Below, piece after piece: positions 9,067 to 18,966 of a DNA stretch of 64,000 bases. Source of the DNA: an uncultured Saprospiraceae bacterium (GTDB lineage Bacteria > Bacteroidota > Bacteroidia > Chitinophagales > Saprospiraceae). Location: assembly GCA_937959275.1 (NCBI GenBank), contig CALGLU010000022.1:62001-126000 (forward strand), written 5' to 3'. A program made the translations under genes and the position numbers. Position 1 is the stretch's first letter. Each line of letters opens with the position of its first letter. Under the pieces are notes generated by a model. The model saw nothing but the letters and a program-made list of their open reading frames with translations. It ran no database searches and was not told the origin of the DNA.

Positions 9067-10635
9067 ATGCGCGACTATACATTCTATTTTATTTTTTCAA
9101 TACTACTGATCTGTTGTTACTCTTGTGTACAAGATCAACATCTAACTGATGAAACACCTCCAAACATTATTGTCATTTTCACAGACGATCATGCTAAAAA
9201 TGCAACAAGTATTTATGGGAGTGATTTAATCCAAACAACGAATATTGATCGGATAGGAAAAGAAGGTATTGTGTTCACAAATAGCTTTGTCACAAATTCA
9301 ATTTGTGGACCAAGCCGTGCTGTTTTGTTAACAGGAAAATATAGTCACATTAATGGCTTTAAAGACAATCATGATCAATTTGATACAAGCCAGGAAACAT
9401 TCCCAAAACTGTTACAGCGAAATGGATACGAAACATCAATTGTCGGCAAGTGGCATTTAAAAAATAAACCCACAGGATTTGACTATTGGAATATCCTCAT
9501 TGGACAAGGCCATTATTACAATCCAACCTTTGTGAATAATGGCGACACCTTGGATTATGAAGGCTATGTGACAGATATTACAACAGACTTAGCTCTTGAC
9601 GTTTTAGAAAATCGAGATCAGAACAAACCTTTTTGTTTGTTTTACCACCACAAAGCACCACATCGAAACTGGATGCCTGACTCTAAGCACTTCGATGAGT
9701 TTGCTGACAAAGACATCCCGTTTCCAGAAACATTCTACGACGATTATAGCAGTCGGACAAGTGCCGCCCACTTACAGGATATGGAAGTCGTCAACATGAA
9801 TCTATCCAATGATTTTAAATTACAACCGCAACACTACGAATCCCACACAGGAACTGGAGGCATGGCAACGTTTAATGCTGAAGTTGGTTGGGCGGGCAAT
9901 TACAACAGAATGAATGCTGAGCAAAAGGCGGCATGGGATGAGCGATATGATCCCATTGGAGAATCATTCAAAGAAGCTAAGCTGTCTGGAGAAGCACTTG
10001 ACAAGTGGAAAATAACTCGGTACCTAAGAGATTATCTTGCTTGTGTCAAATCTGTTGATAACAACATCGGACGGGTTTTAGATTATCTAGATAAAAATGA
10101 GCTAACTGAAAATACAATTGTAATCTATACCTCTGATCAGGGATTTTATTTGGGCGAGCATGGGTGGTATGATAAACGCTTTATGTATGAAGAATCATTT
10201 GGAACTCCACATGTCATGCGGTACCCAAAAAAGATAAAAGCCGGCCAGCTATCAGATGAGTTTGTTGTCAATATTGATCATGCAGCAACGCTCCTAGACT
10301 ACGCTGGCATTGAGGTTCCTGCTGAAATACAAGGCACATCCATTCGGCCACTTTGCGAAGCTAGTACCCCAGACAATTGGCGTCAATCGGTCTATTATCA
10401 CTACTACCAATCAACTGGATGGCATACTGTCAAAAAGCATTATGGCGTGCGGACAAATCGATACAAACTCATTAACTATTATGAAGACAACGAATGGGAA
10501 TTATATGATTTGGATACTGATCCCAATGAACTGTCAAATGAATATGCGAATGCAGACTATGCACAAATTGTACTAGACATGAAGCTTGAATTGCGAAGGC
10601 TTCAACAGGAGTATAAGGATGATTCCTTTCTTTAG
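9067..10635 (+). CDS. sulfatase lipoprotein
   Basis: Formylglycine-dependent sulfatase of the S1 class that removes sulfate esters, probably from sulfated glycans, outside the inner membrane. The maturation motif C-x-P-S-R is at Cys80 (NSICGPSRAVLLTGKYSH). Metal-site segments are visible: IFTDDHAKN near the N-terminus and YTSDQGFYLGEHGWYDKRFMYEESF in the C-terminal half. Residues 1-20 form a hydrophobic leader ending in CYSC, so a lipid-modified cysteine at 20 is likely. The C-terminal NEWELYDLDTDPNELSN is typical of the family. No SusC/SusD pair or other glycan enzyme is adjacent, so this is not a full polysaccharide-utilization locus. Confidence 0.93.
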   Translation: MRDYTFYFIFSILLICCYSCVQDQHLTDETPPNIIVIFTDDHAKNATSIYGSDLIQTTNIDRIGKEGIVFTNSFVTNSICGPSRAVLLTGKYSHINGFKDNHDQFDTSQETFPKLLQRNGYETSIVGKWHLKNKPTGFDYWNILIGQGHYYNPTFVNNGDTLDYEGYVTDITTDLALDVLENRDQNKPFCLFYHHKAPHRNWMPDSKHFDEFADKDIPFPETFYDDYSSRTSAAHLQDMEVVNMNLSNDFKLQPQHYESHTGTGGMATFNAEVGWAGNYNRMNAEQKAAWDERYDPIGESFKEAKLSGEALDKWKITRYLRDYLACVKSVDNNIGRVLDYLDKNELTENTIVIYTSDQGFYLGEHGWYDKRFMYEESFGTPHVMRYPKKIKAGQLSDEFVVNIDHAATLLDYAGIEVPAEIQGTSIRPLCEASTPDNWRQSVYYHYYQSTGWHTVKKHYGVRTNRYKLINYYEDNEWELYDLDTDPNELSNEYANADYAQIVLDMKLELRRLQQEYKDDSFL

Positions 10636-10700
10636 ACAGGTATCTTTATTTTCATTTATTTCTTGGTTTCAAAAGGAGAGGGAAATCCTTATGAAATTAA

Positions 10701-11639
10701 TTAATTGCCTCTAGGACGAGGCCCTCGATGAGAATGGCCTCCAGGAGGTGGACCTTTTCTTCTCTCTTCTTTAAATTCACCTTTAAGGCACCGGCTCATA
10801 AAGGGGTAATCGTCTGTAACGAAATAGGCATATTGTCCATCTATGATTTTTCCATTACACTCATCTAATTCTCCTAAGCTTTCATCATATGTCCAATCAG
10901 AGACAAAGGTGCCATCAGCTTTTGTGTTATTTATTTCCATGTCTAATGATTGCTTTGGGTTATTGTAAGAGCACGCGTCTCCAGATCTTAATTCTTCTGT
11001 TAACCTAAAACTTGGTTTGTATTGACCACTTTTAGAATAATAAATAGAGAAGCCATCTAAGGCAAAGCCCACCATAACTAAGTCCTGTCCTGTATCGAGA
11101 GCGTTGACTAATTCTGTTGGTACTCCGTGATAGTGATATGCTCCCGTTGGCTGTACATGCGCATGATTATGATCCAGACCCATATCCACTAATTCTTGAA
11201 AGGCTTCGATTCTATAAACTTCTCCTGTCTCGCAGACAAACCGTTCTGCTGTTTCAGGCTCAAACTTTATCCCATTAACCGCAACGCCTGGCTGCCTGGC
11301 CCATTTAGAATCTCCTGACAATTTTGGCTTAACAGGTATTGTATAATTCACTGTTTGTGCGCTGATGGTGTTTGGGTTTCCTTGATTTGGGAAGCTGCCC
11401 GTCTGATGATTTGGTAAAGCATTTGATTTCATAATGCGTTGCCCATCTTTTATTTCTACAGTTGTTACTGTACCATATGTATCACTCGTAATCATATAAC
11501 TATCCATATAGTTAATCTCGCTTAGATCATCAGAGCTTGGTAAGTTGGCAGTATTTTTCATTGTCTTAGAAGACGATGAACCGCAACTCATTACGCATAA
11601 ACTGAAGGTAAGAATTGCAAAAGAATATATGTAGTTCAT
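10701..11639 (-). CDS. YHYH domain lipoprotein
   Basis: Secreted or outer-membrane lipoprotein: the leader MNYIYSFAILTFSLCVMSC ends in a lipobox with Cys19, followed by a serine-rich spacer. The defining motif YHYH is at residues 167-170 (GAYHYHGVP), preceded by DHNHAHVQPTG, so there is a histidine-rich patch that could bind metal. The C-terminus is rich in Pro, Gly, Arg and His (RRKGPPPGGHSHRGPRPRG). The family is of unknown function. It is the last of three minus-strand genes, 128 bases after the TPR lipoprotein gene. The neighbouring sulfatase converges on it from the other side, with no clear terminator in the 65-base gap. Confidence 0.85.
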   Translation of the reverse strand: MNYIYSFAILTFSLCVMSCGSSSSKTMKNTANLPSSDDLSEINYMDSYMITSDTYGTVTTVEIKDGQRIMKSNALPNHQTGSFPNQGNPNTISAQTVNYTIPVKPKLSGDSKWARQPGVAVNGIKFEPETAERFVCETGEVYRIEAFQELVDMGLDHNHAHVQPTGAYHYHGVPTELVNALDTGQDLVMVGFALDGFSIYYSKSGQYKPSFRLTEELRSGDACSYNNPKQSLDMEINNTKADGTFVSDWTYDESLGELDECNGKIIDGQYAYFVTDDYPFMSRCLKGEFKEERRKGPPPGGHSHRGPRPRGN

Positions 11640-11767
11640 TATTGAATATTTAGATTCACGCCTATTGGTTTGACTAGAGACAAGAATTACGCTTAAGTCC
11701 TCAGTCTAATCACTTAGACAAAGCATTTCTATAAATCCTTCTTTTTTGTAAGACAATAAATCAGCTT

Positions 11768-12826
11768 TTATTTTAAACCTGCCAATGCTTCTTGTGCTTT
11801 CGTGTAATCAGGCTTAAGTCTAAGCGCTGTCGAATAAGATGCCTTTGCTCTGTCTAAGTTGCCTAAATATTCTTCTGTAAGTCCAGTATAATAAAACGCA
11901 AATGGATTAGCCGGATTTATCTGGCGCAGAATATTAAAATGCTCTTTTGCTTGTTGTAATGAATCGATACTTAAATATAAAATACCAGTATTTAAATAGG
12001 CATCCTCGTACTGAGGGTCTAATTGATTGATTTGGCGATAGATCTGAATCGCTCCTAGAATGTCATCATCATTCTGCAAATAAAACGCTTTGGAATGTAA
12101 GGCTGCTATACTCCTAGGATTAGAGCTGACCGCACTGTTGTAATATTGAAGTGCCTGATTATTTTTTTCTGCCTCATACATATTACCGAGGATAATCCAT
12201 CCATCTGTTAGATCAGCATCAAGCTCAACAGCTCGCTGAAAGCTGGCTTTAGCTTTCTCAATATCATTCAATTCTCTAAAATTCATGCCAAGCATAAAGT
12301 ACGCTTCGGCATTATATGATTGTAATCGAATAACTTCATTGATCGTTTGAATAGACGCGTCGTAATTTTTCAAGATGTGCTGAAATTCCGATAGTTTAAG
12401 TAGTGTTGGTATTCGATTCGGATTCCGTAAAAGTATCTGTTGTAGGGTAGCAATTGCCTCTCTGGATTTGTAGTAATCCAATTGGATATCTGCTTTGAGA
12501 TGTTGGTAGTCGATGACAGTACTGTCCAAAGCAATGGCTTGTTCTATATCCTGCAAGGCTTCATCATACTTTTCGTGCTCATATAGATACCTTGATTTAG
12601 CTTCCCAAATAGAGGCGTTTGATGGATCATCTTTGATCGCTTGGAGCATACCTGCATGCACAACATCAACGTCGTTTTCAGAAGCATTTGATATTGTCTC
12701 TTCGCTTACGCTATTGTTCCTGCAGGATGGCAAAATAATCATCAAAACCAAAACAATCAGCCAATAAACTCCAGGTTTACACATCATCTTATACAAACGC
12801 ACACATAGGCAGGACTCATTGTCCAT
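11768..12826 (-). CDS. TPR repeat lipoprotein
   Basis: Contains about seven consecutive tetratricopeptide repeats from roughly residue 60 to the C-terminus (for example AWFxLGxxxxxxxDxxxAxxxFxxAxxLxP-type pattern: AEAYFMLGMNFRELND, DGWIILGNMYEAEKN, DAYLNTGILYLS, PFAFYYTGLTEEYLGN). These are protein-protein interaction modules, probably periplasmic. The N-terminus holds a membrane leader ending in ILPSC, a lipobox. The first ATG lies four bases after the stop of the preceding large gene, indicating co-transcription; an internal Met pair (12787/12784) would give a more normal short lipoprotein leader, so the exact start is uncertain. Confidence 0.85.
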   Translation of the reverse strand: MDNESCLCVRLYKMMCKPGVYWLIVLVLMIILPSCRNNSVSEETISNASENDVDVVHAGMLQAIKDDPSNASIWEAKSRYLYEHEKYDEALQDIEQAIALDSTVIDYQHLKADIQLDYYKSREAIATLQQILLRNPNRIPTLLKLSEFQHILKNYDASIQTINEVIRLQSYNAEAYFMLGMNFRELNDIEKAKASFQRAVELDADLTDGWIILGNMYEAEKNNQALQYYNSAVSSNPRSIAALHSKAFYLQNDDDILGAIQIYRQINQLDPQYEDAYLNTGILYLSIDSLQQAKEHFNILRQINPANPFAFYYTGLTEEYLGNLDRAKASYSTALRLKPDYTKAQEALAGLK

Positions 12827-12830
12827 CTGA

Positions 12831-15800
12831 CTAAATTGCTTTTTTACTATCGGGAATGAATTTCAAACTAACAAGTGCGCCAACAGGTCTGATCATTGCA
12901 CCTTTTGCTTTGGCAATCAAATTGTGTTTACCTGTCAATCCTCCTGTCGAAACACGAACGGTCATAAATTGCCCCTCCGCTTTCGCTTCAACCATTTCTC
13001 CTCCACCTAGCACCTTATCCTCCTCATCAACGCTTATGACTAATTCTCCACCAGCCATGTAAGGTGACACTACATTATAAGCAAACTCGATAGCTTCAAC
13101 TCCTGTTAAATCAATGTCTTCATACACCAGTCTCGCTCCACCATTTAGAATCATAATATCAAAATTCTCTTCTAAGCCTGGCATCAGATCAGGTGTCACT
13201 GTAAACTTAGTCGCATCTTCTACCTCTGTTGCTTCATCAGCTCCCATTACTGGTGATCGCAAGACCTTGATCTCTTGATGCCTCAACCGCTCAGCACCAT
13301 CAGCTCCTTTATCGAGGTATGAAGCAGTCAGGATATACTTGCCATCAGGAAAAGCTTCAGGATTTTTATCAAATGTGAATTCCCCAGAAGGCGGTAAAGA
13401 ATTTTCTTCCTTTGTGACATTGATTGATAAAATATAGTTTGCCATTTGAAGGGCCTCATTTTTATCCATGTCAGGATGGGCTGCCATCACGTTTTCTCCC
13501 CAAACACCTCCGCCACCATTAATAATTTTATCCGCCAAGTAGGCCGCAGCGTCTTTGTCATCTTTATATTTCAAAGCCACTTTTTCGTAAGAAGGACCAA
13601 CTGATATATCATACTCTTTGTGACAAGACCCACAATCTGACTTAGACATATACATCAATCCAGGATGTCCAGCATTGAGTTCGCTAAGTGCTTGGTGTCC
13701 CATAGCTATCTCGACGACATCATGCCCTTGCTCTAAGAAATCAATCGTGACTGACAGCTCATCATTCTCAATCCCAGATCCCAGTGCACCATCTTCTTTA
13801 TCGCTAACACCAACTTCATAATTCAGCGGAATTGAAGGCCAGAAAAACATTTCATTGCTTCCTTTCATCGTCCATGTCACTTCTGGTGGTTCATTACCAA
13901 CATAGACTTTGACTTGATTTTCAGATTCAACTTCATCTTTGTCAACGACTTTCATCTTGACGGTATACACTCCCGCTTCTTCAAAGGTATGGCTTGGACT
14001 CTTGCCCTCACCAGTGGAGCCATCACCAAAATCCCACAAATAGCTGAGAGCATCACCATCTGGATCATCAGAAACAGAGGCATCAAAATTAGCAACTAAA
14101 GGAGCAGCACCTGCTGTTTTATCTGTCTCAAATCTGGCCACTGGTGCTCTATTCCCTTTGTTGAATTTCAACCTCGACAAATAGGCATCTTTATTCTCAG
14201 TAAACCAGCCTGAACCATACTCAAGGGTATACATGTCTCCTTCATCACTAATGACAATATCTATGAGGTTTTTCCACTTCATAGATGGGAGAAAAGGCTC
14301 CATCGATTCGTAGTCTCCATTTTCATCAAAACTAACAGCCATGATCCAGCCGCGCATCCACTCATAAGCAAAGAATTTGCCATCATAATATGTTGGATAT
14401 CTATAATCACTATCAGGATAATCATCTACATAAAAGACAGGTCCCGCCATCGCGTTTCTACCACCTGTACCAAGTAATGGAAACTCTTTAGATTTTGCAT
14501 AGGGATAATAAATCATCGCCTCCTTTGCTGGCGGTAATATTCTTGATCCCGTATTATTAGGAGATTCATTGACAGGCTGCAAGGGATCATAAAGATCACC
14601 TGTTGTGTTTTTTGCAAAGTCTCTTTTGCGGTATTGTTTATTATTGCCTACAAATAATGGCCAGCCAAAAAAGCCTGCCTGCTTTGCTTGGTTTACTTCA
14701 TCATGACCACGAGGACCATATTTCAAACTGTCCTTACGGGCATCTGGACCCACCTCTCCCCAGTATAGATATTTAGTGTGTGGATCAATCGAGAAGCGAT
14801 AGGGATTTCGACAACCCATGATATAGATTTCTGGACGTCCATCTTTTCCGTCTGCAAATAAATTATCCTCAGGTATCGTATACGAACCATCAGCTTGAGG
14901 TTTAATTCTCAAGATTTTCCCCCTCAAATCATTGGTGTTTGCAGAGGACTTTTGTGCGTCATAGGGTGACCGTCCAGCTCTAAAGTCACTCGGACTAAAG
15001 CCATCAGATTCATGCGGATTAGTATTGTCGCCAGTGCCTAAAAAGATATGACCATCTGGACCAAATTCTAGTGAGCCTCCTGAGTGGCAACATGACGTAC
15101 GTTGTGTATTGACACGTAATACTTTTACTTCATTTTGTAGTGCTTGCTCTTCGTTATCTGGATGCAGCTCAAAGCGGGACAGTTGATTGTATGCCTCATT
15201 TCCTGGAGGAGAATAGTATAAGAAAATGTGTTTATTCATTTCAAATGCTGGATCGAGTGCCATCCCTAGCAGACCATCTTCTAGATCGCTAAACACATCT
15301 AAGGTGGCTAACACGCGGCTCTTATCCGTTTCTGGTTCGTATAGTTTTATGGCTCCTCGGCGCTCAATAAATAAGATGCGATCGTCAGGCAATATTTCCA
15401 ACTCCATTGGTTCATTCAGATAACTATCAAAAACAACTTTACTGAACCGATTCTCTGCAGGAGCAACTGTCGCTAATTCATAATTAACAGGCTTGTCATC
15501 TCCAAATGCATATTGGACTCCACCCCAGACATGCTGAACAAAATTCTCCTCTTTGTACGACTCATGCGTATGACCGCCGCCAGTATAAAATGCGCGACCA
15601 CCATCATATTCATGGTACCAAGCTATCGGATGTGACTCTCCATTCGTCCCACCTTCATAACTGGTTTCATCTAAATTCAATACTGTGTTGATACCCGGAT
15701 GGATGGATTTATAATTATACCATTCGTCCGTCCTGTCCCATCTTGCTGGTAAATGTTTGCAAGATATATGACTCGCATCTACGACATCTATGGAACCATC

Positions 15801-16223
15801 ACGGACATTTGGATTGTTAGGATGCCCACTAAAATACGCCCCTACAAGTCCGTTATACCACGGCCATTCATACTCCGTATCGGCTGCAGCATGTATGCCT
15901 ACATAGCCTCCTCCTGCTTGTATAAATCGTTGAAATTCATATTGCTGTTCGTTATTCAAGCAGTCTCCTGTCGTATTTAAAAAGACAACAACTTTAAAGT
16001 TTTTCAAATTTTCTTCTGTAAAATAGGAGGCGTCTTCTGTGGACACAACTGCGGAGCCGTGCTCCTCTCCGAGCGCTTTAAACATGTCAATCCCAGAGGA
16101 AATTGATTCGTGTCGAAAGCCCTCTGTTTTTGAAAAGACCAGGATGTCACCTGATTGCTTTGGACCACATGATGATAGAAGGAGAAAGCTTATGATAAAA
16201 GAGAATAGGGCAATGTGCTTCAT
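12831..16223 (-). CDS. ThuA / PQQ-type sugar dehydrogenase / PKD / cytochrome c fusion lipoprotein
   Basis: A 1130-residue modular secreted lipoprotein (leader ends LLLSSC, Cys19). Domains in order: ThuA-like (about 25-240; GGGYVGIHAAADTEYEWPWY and GRAFYTGGGHTHES); a six-bladed glucose/sorbosone dehydrogenase-type propeller (about 255-690; DGLLGMALDP, LEFGPDGHIFLGTGD, LRGKILRIKP); a PKD domain (about 695-785; SYLWDFGDGSTGEGKSPSHTF); a class I cytochrome c domain with the heme motif CGSCH at 864-868; and a C-terminal CBM6-like carbohydrate-binding region (about 1000-1130). The architecture suggests periplasmic or surface sugar oxidation with electrons passed to the cytochrome. This fusion type is known in Bacteroidota. 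It heads a run with the TPR and YHYH lipoproteins. Confidence 0.92.
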   Translation of the reverse strand: MKHIALFSFIISFLLLSSCGPKQSGDILVFSKTEGFRHESISSGIDMFKALGEEHGSAVVSTEDASYFTEENLKNFKVVVFLNTTGDCLNNEQQYEFQRFIQAGGGYVGIHAAADTEYEWPWYNGLVGAYFSGHPNNPNVRDGSIDVVDASHISCKHLPARWDRTDEWYNYKSIHPGINTVLNLDETSYEGGTNGESHPIAWYHEYDGGRAFYTGGGHTHESYKEENFVQHVWGGVQYAFGDDKPVNYELATVAPAENRFSKVVFDSYLNEPMELEILPDDRILFIERRGAIKLYEPETDKSRVLATLDVFSDLEDGLLGMALDPAFEMNKHIFLYYSPPGNEAYNQLSRFELHPDNEEQALQNEVKVLRVNTQRTSCCHSGGSLEFGPDGHIFLGTGDNTNPHESDGFSPSDFRAGRSPYDAQKSSANTNDLRGKILRIKPQADGSYTIPEDNLFADGKDGRPEIYIMGCRNPYRFSIDPHTKYLYWGEVGPDARKDSLKYGPRGHDEVNQAKQAGFFGWPLFVGNNKQYRKRDFAKNTTGDLYDPLQPVNESPNNTGSRILPPAKEAMIYYPYAKSKEFPLLGTGGRNAMAGPVFYVDDYPDSDYRYPTYYDGKFFAYEWMRGWIMAVSFDENGDYESMEPFLPSMKWKNLIDIVISDEGDMYTLEYGSGWFTENKDAYLSRLKFNKGNRAPVARFETDKTAGAAPLVANFDASVSDDPDGDALSYLWDFGDGSTGEGKSPSHTFEEAGVYTVKMKVVDKDEVESENQVKVYVGNEPPEVTWTMKGSNEMFFWPSIPLNYEVGVSDKEDGALGSGIENDELSVTIDFLEQGHDVVEIAMGHQALSELNAGHPGLMYMSKSDCGSCHKEYDISVGPSYEKVALKYKDDKDAAAYLADKIINGGGGVWGENVMAAHPDMDKNEALQMANYILSINVTKEENSLPPSGEFTFDKNPEAFPDGKYILTASYLDKGADGAERLRHQEIKVLRSPVMGADEATEVEDATKFTVTPDLMPGLEENFDIMILNGGARLVYEDIDLTGVEAIEFAYNVVSPYMAGGELVISVDEEDKVLGGGEMVEAKAEGQFMTVRVSTGGLTGKHNLIAKAKGAMIRPVGALVSLKFIPDSKKAI

Positions 16224-16963
16224 ATGTGTCGTTTGTACTTTTCAAATATAGCATATGATTGGGAAGACTAGTTCTTTCTGATGTTTATATTTTGTTTATA
16301 ACTACGTCCCATCCGCAGAACAGTCTTCTTGAATTATGGACATCCGCTAACTGAGTTATTCAGAGATGCCAATACTCGCTTTTCAATAATACACTTAAAG
16401 TAATAACAGTAAGTTTGAGCTCTATAAAATACTCATAATCTATATTGGTGAAGTTTTTCATGTAGAGTTTCCAATTGGACATTGCGCCAATACAATTAAA
16501 GTAATAACAATTAGGATAGGCCTCAAAACATAAGTCGAACTTTAAGTTGATGGACCAGTCATTCTGAGCGATAGTAGAGAAATAAGATGATAGTCTATTA
16601 CTCAATTTCGACCTTGTGCAGAATTCTTAAATAGTCTTATGTTTTTATGAAACTAGAAATATTTATTTTTGAATCTTGGTCAAAGATAGATTTCTCCGCT
16701 CTGCATAGGCGTCAACCTAATTTAATAATATATGATTTTTTTCATATATATTTATTCTGTCTTTTCTTTAATCATAACAGCAGTTTTTATGACTGGATAT
16801 TATTCATTATGGAGACTCTTTTGTTTTAGATTTGTTTGTAACTTCTACAAACAAACGGTCTCTTATAGTTACATATCATTTTTTATAGTGAGTTAAATTA
16901 AGCCCAATTCCTTGGTAAGCTCTCGAGACTTATTCATCTTAGATCAAACAAGACATCCAAACT
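16224..16963. other. 740-base gene-free region
   Basis: Very A+T-rich spacer between the divergently transcribed ThuA fusion gene and the amidohydrolase gene. Short open frames here (for example an 81-codon one on the minus strand at 16360-16605) have no recognisable domain, no supporting context and a composition like the spacer. I found no tRNA, clear hairpin terminator or repeat. It must hold the two divergent promoters. Confidence 0.5.
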
Positions 16964-18295
16964 ATGAAGACTCTTATTTTTCTATTGTCAATTATCTTAC
17001 CTCTCTTTTGCATTTGCCAAACAAAAGCTCTTGTTGGAGGGACACTCATCGATGGCTTTGGTGGTGCACCCATTCACAACAGTGTCATTATCGTAGAAGG
17101 TGAAACCATTGTCAAAGTTGGACATCAAGGGAATACCAGTATACCGGATAATGCTGAAGTCATCTCGACAGAAGGCATGAGTGTTTTGCCCGGACTCTGG
17201 GATATGCACGTCCATCTTATGATCAATGGTCATAGCAATTATACACATTGGGATACTGCTTATATCAATCAGTTTGCTGATGTGATTATGCCAGCTTCTG
17301 CGAATCAGCTACTGAGAGCCGGGGTGACAAGTGCGCGAGATTTAGGTGCACCTCTCGATGCAAGTCTCGATGTTAGAGATCGGATCAATCGAGGAGATAT
17401 TCCGGGACCAACGATGTATATGTCTGGTCCTTTTATTCAACATGAACCCTATCCGGGTACTGAAAAATTTCGTTGGGGTGTCTCTGGAGCAAGTGATGCC
17501 AGGGCTAAAGTTAAACGACTTGCTGATGCTGGTGTTGATTGCATCAAACTCATCGATCAAGACCAAATGACAAAAGAAGAAGTTAGCGCTGTTGTTGATG
17601 AAGCACATAAGCATGACTTAACAGTTGTCGCCCATTCTCATCGGCCTGAAGAAATCAGAAGAGGCCTTGCTGCAGGGGTCGATAATTTTGAACATACTGG
17701 CTTATCCTCTGCTCCTCAATATCCAGAAGACGTGATGGAGAAGATAAGAGAACGAACTGCTCAAATGAATCTAGGACCTCTCTTCTGGACACCAACAGTA
17801 GAAGGTCTTTATAATTATGAATATGTCAGAGACAATCCAGAAATGCTTGACAATGATTGCTGGAAACTGGGAATGCCTGACGATATTATCGATGACATTG
17901 AACAGTCAATTCAGCATCCTGGCCGCCTCCCTTATTTTCAGTTAACGCCTAGCCGAAGACCTACACTCGAGCGAAAAGTCAAACAATTAATAGATGCCGG
18001 TGTTGTCTTATTGATTGGTACAGATAGTGGCATTCCGATGAAATTCCATTGTCAGTCTACTTGGAATGAACTAGATGTTTGGGTCAATGAATTTGGGATC
18101 GATGCCATGTATGCGATTAAATCAGCCACCTATTGGCCAGCAAAAATGATGGGTGTCGAAGATCAGTATGGCACGATAAGCGAGGGGAAAAAGGCAGACA
18201 TCATAGCAGTCAAAGGAGATGTATTGAGATGGATAAATTTATTGAGTGATGTCGATCTTGTTATTAAACACGGACAAGTCATAGTTGCCCCATAA
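16964..18295 (+). CDS. secreted amidohydrolase (imidazolonepropionase-like)
   Basis: Metal-dependent hydrolase of the amidohydrolase superfamily with a signal peptide (MKTLIFLLSIILPLFCICQ). Metal-site residues are all visible: HxH as His82/His84 (GLWDMHVHL), the bridging lysine in DCIKLIDQD, histidines in VVAHSHRPE and FEHTG, and the catalytic aspartate in LIGTDSGIP. The C-terminal TISEGKKADIIAVKGD closes the beta-sandwich subdomain. Such exported members often act as Xaa-Pro-type dipeptidases or on unknown amides; the substrate cannot be assigned. The gene is 104 bases upstream of the thioredoxin-like gene. Confidence 0.9.
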   Translation: MKTLIFLLSIILPLFCICQTKALVGGTLIDGFGGAPIHNSVIIVEGETIVKVGHQGNTSIPDNAEVISTEGMSVLPGLWDMHVHLMINGHSNYTHWDTAYINQFADVIMPASANQLLRAGVTSARDLGAPLDASLDVRDRINRGDIPGPTMYMSGPFIQHEPYPGTEKFRWGVSGASDARAKVKRLADAGVDCIKLIDQDQMTKEEVSAVVDEAHKHDLTVVAHSHRPEEIRRGLAAGVDNFEHTGLSSAPQYPEDVMEKIRERTAQMNLGPLFWTPTVEGLYNYEYVRDNPEMLDNDCWKLGMPDDIIDDIEQSIQHPGRLPYFQLTPSRRPTLERKVKQLIDAGVVLLIGTDSGIPMKFHCQSTWNELDVWVNEFGIDAMYAIKSATYWPAKMMGVEDQYGTISEGKKADIIAVKGDVLRWINLLSDVDLVIKHGQVIVAP

Positions 18296-18399
18296 TGCAT
18301 CAAGGGGTACATCACGTTGCATAAAATGTCGGCCTCCATTGATTTTCACAAGTTCTTGATTCATTTGGTGAACTAGTTTATGCACAAGATCATTACAAG

Positions 18400-18957
18400 A
18401 TGCAGAAACCCGATTTAAAAAAGAATACTATGTGGTCTAAAATATTGAATGTTCTTCTCGTTGCTATTATCATTTTATTCGTTTATAATAAATTTATAAA
18501 GTCCCCTGATGTCGCACATGGAGAAAAAGCACCTGCTGTGGAAGCGACACTCGTCAATGGAAAATCTTTCAGCATAACTGATCTAGAGGGTAAGTATGTA
18601 TTGGTTGATTTCTGGGCCTCGTGGTGTGGGCCATGTATCAAGGATAGTCCCAAAGTAGTTAGTTTATATAATAAGTATCATGGCGAGAGTTTTTCAGATG
18701 CAGACGATTTTGAGGTCGTGAGTATCGCTCTCGAAAAGAAAGAAGACAGATGGCAAAAAATGGCTGAGCGCTTTGGCTTTGCGTGGGAAAACCAAATTGT
18801 TGATGTTGTTAAATTTGTGCGGCTTTCTGCTTTTGCTAATGCTTACGATGTCACAGAAATACCAACTAAATTTTTAATCAACCCTAAAGGAGAAATTATA
18901 GGTGTTGACCAGCCAGCCGCTGAAATCGATAAGTTTTTGGCAGGCAGATTGAATTAG
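18400..18957 (+). CDS. TlpA-like thioredoxin, membrane anchored
   Basis: Thiol-disulfide oxidoreductase with a single N-terminal membrane anchor (about residues 14-32, ILNVLLVAIIILFVYNKFI) and a periplasmic thioredoxin fold. The active site is WCGPC (Cys76 and Cys79), and the cis-proline loop is TEIPTKFLI. ResA/TlpA proteins keep cysteines reduced for cytochrome c maturation or reduce other envelope proteins. An internal ATG at 18430 (MWSKILNVLL) is an equally plausible start and would place the anchor at the very N-terminus. The mqo start follows nine bases after the stop, so they may share a transcript. Confidence 0.9.
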   Translation: MQKPDLKKNTMWSKILNVLLVAIIILFVYNKFIKSPDVAHGEKAPAVEATLVNGKSFSITDLEGKYVLVDFWASWCGPCIKDSPKVVSLYNKYHGESFSDADDFEVVSIALEKKEDRWQKMAERFGFAWENQIVDVVKFVRLSAFANAYDVTEIPTKFLINPKGEIIGVDQPAAEIDKFLAGRLN

Positions 18958-18966
18958 ATTTTAAAG

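Noticed and set aside
9067-16223. Polysaccharide utilisation locus around the sulfatase
   Set aside because: No SusC/SusD pair, no hybrid two-component or sigma/anti-sigma regulator, and strands are mixed.
16360-16605. 81-codon minus-strand open frame in the ThuA-amidohydrolase spacer
   Set aside because: No domain, no good upstream signal, composition of the spacer; likely chance.
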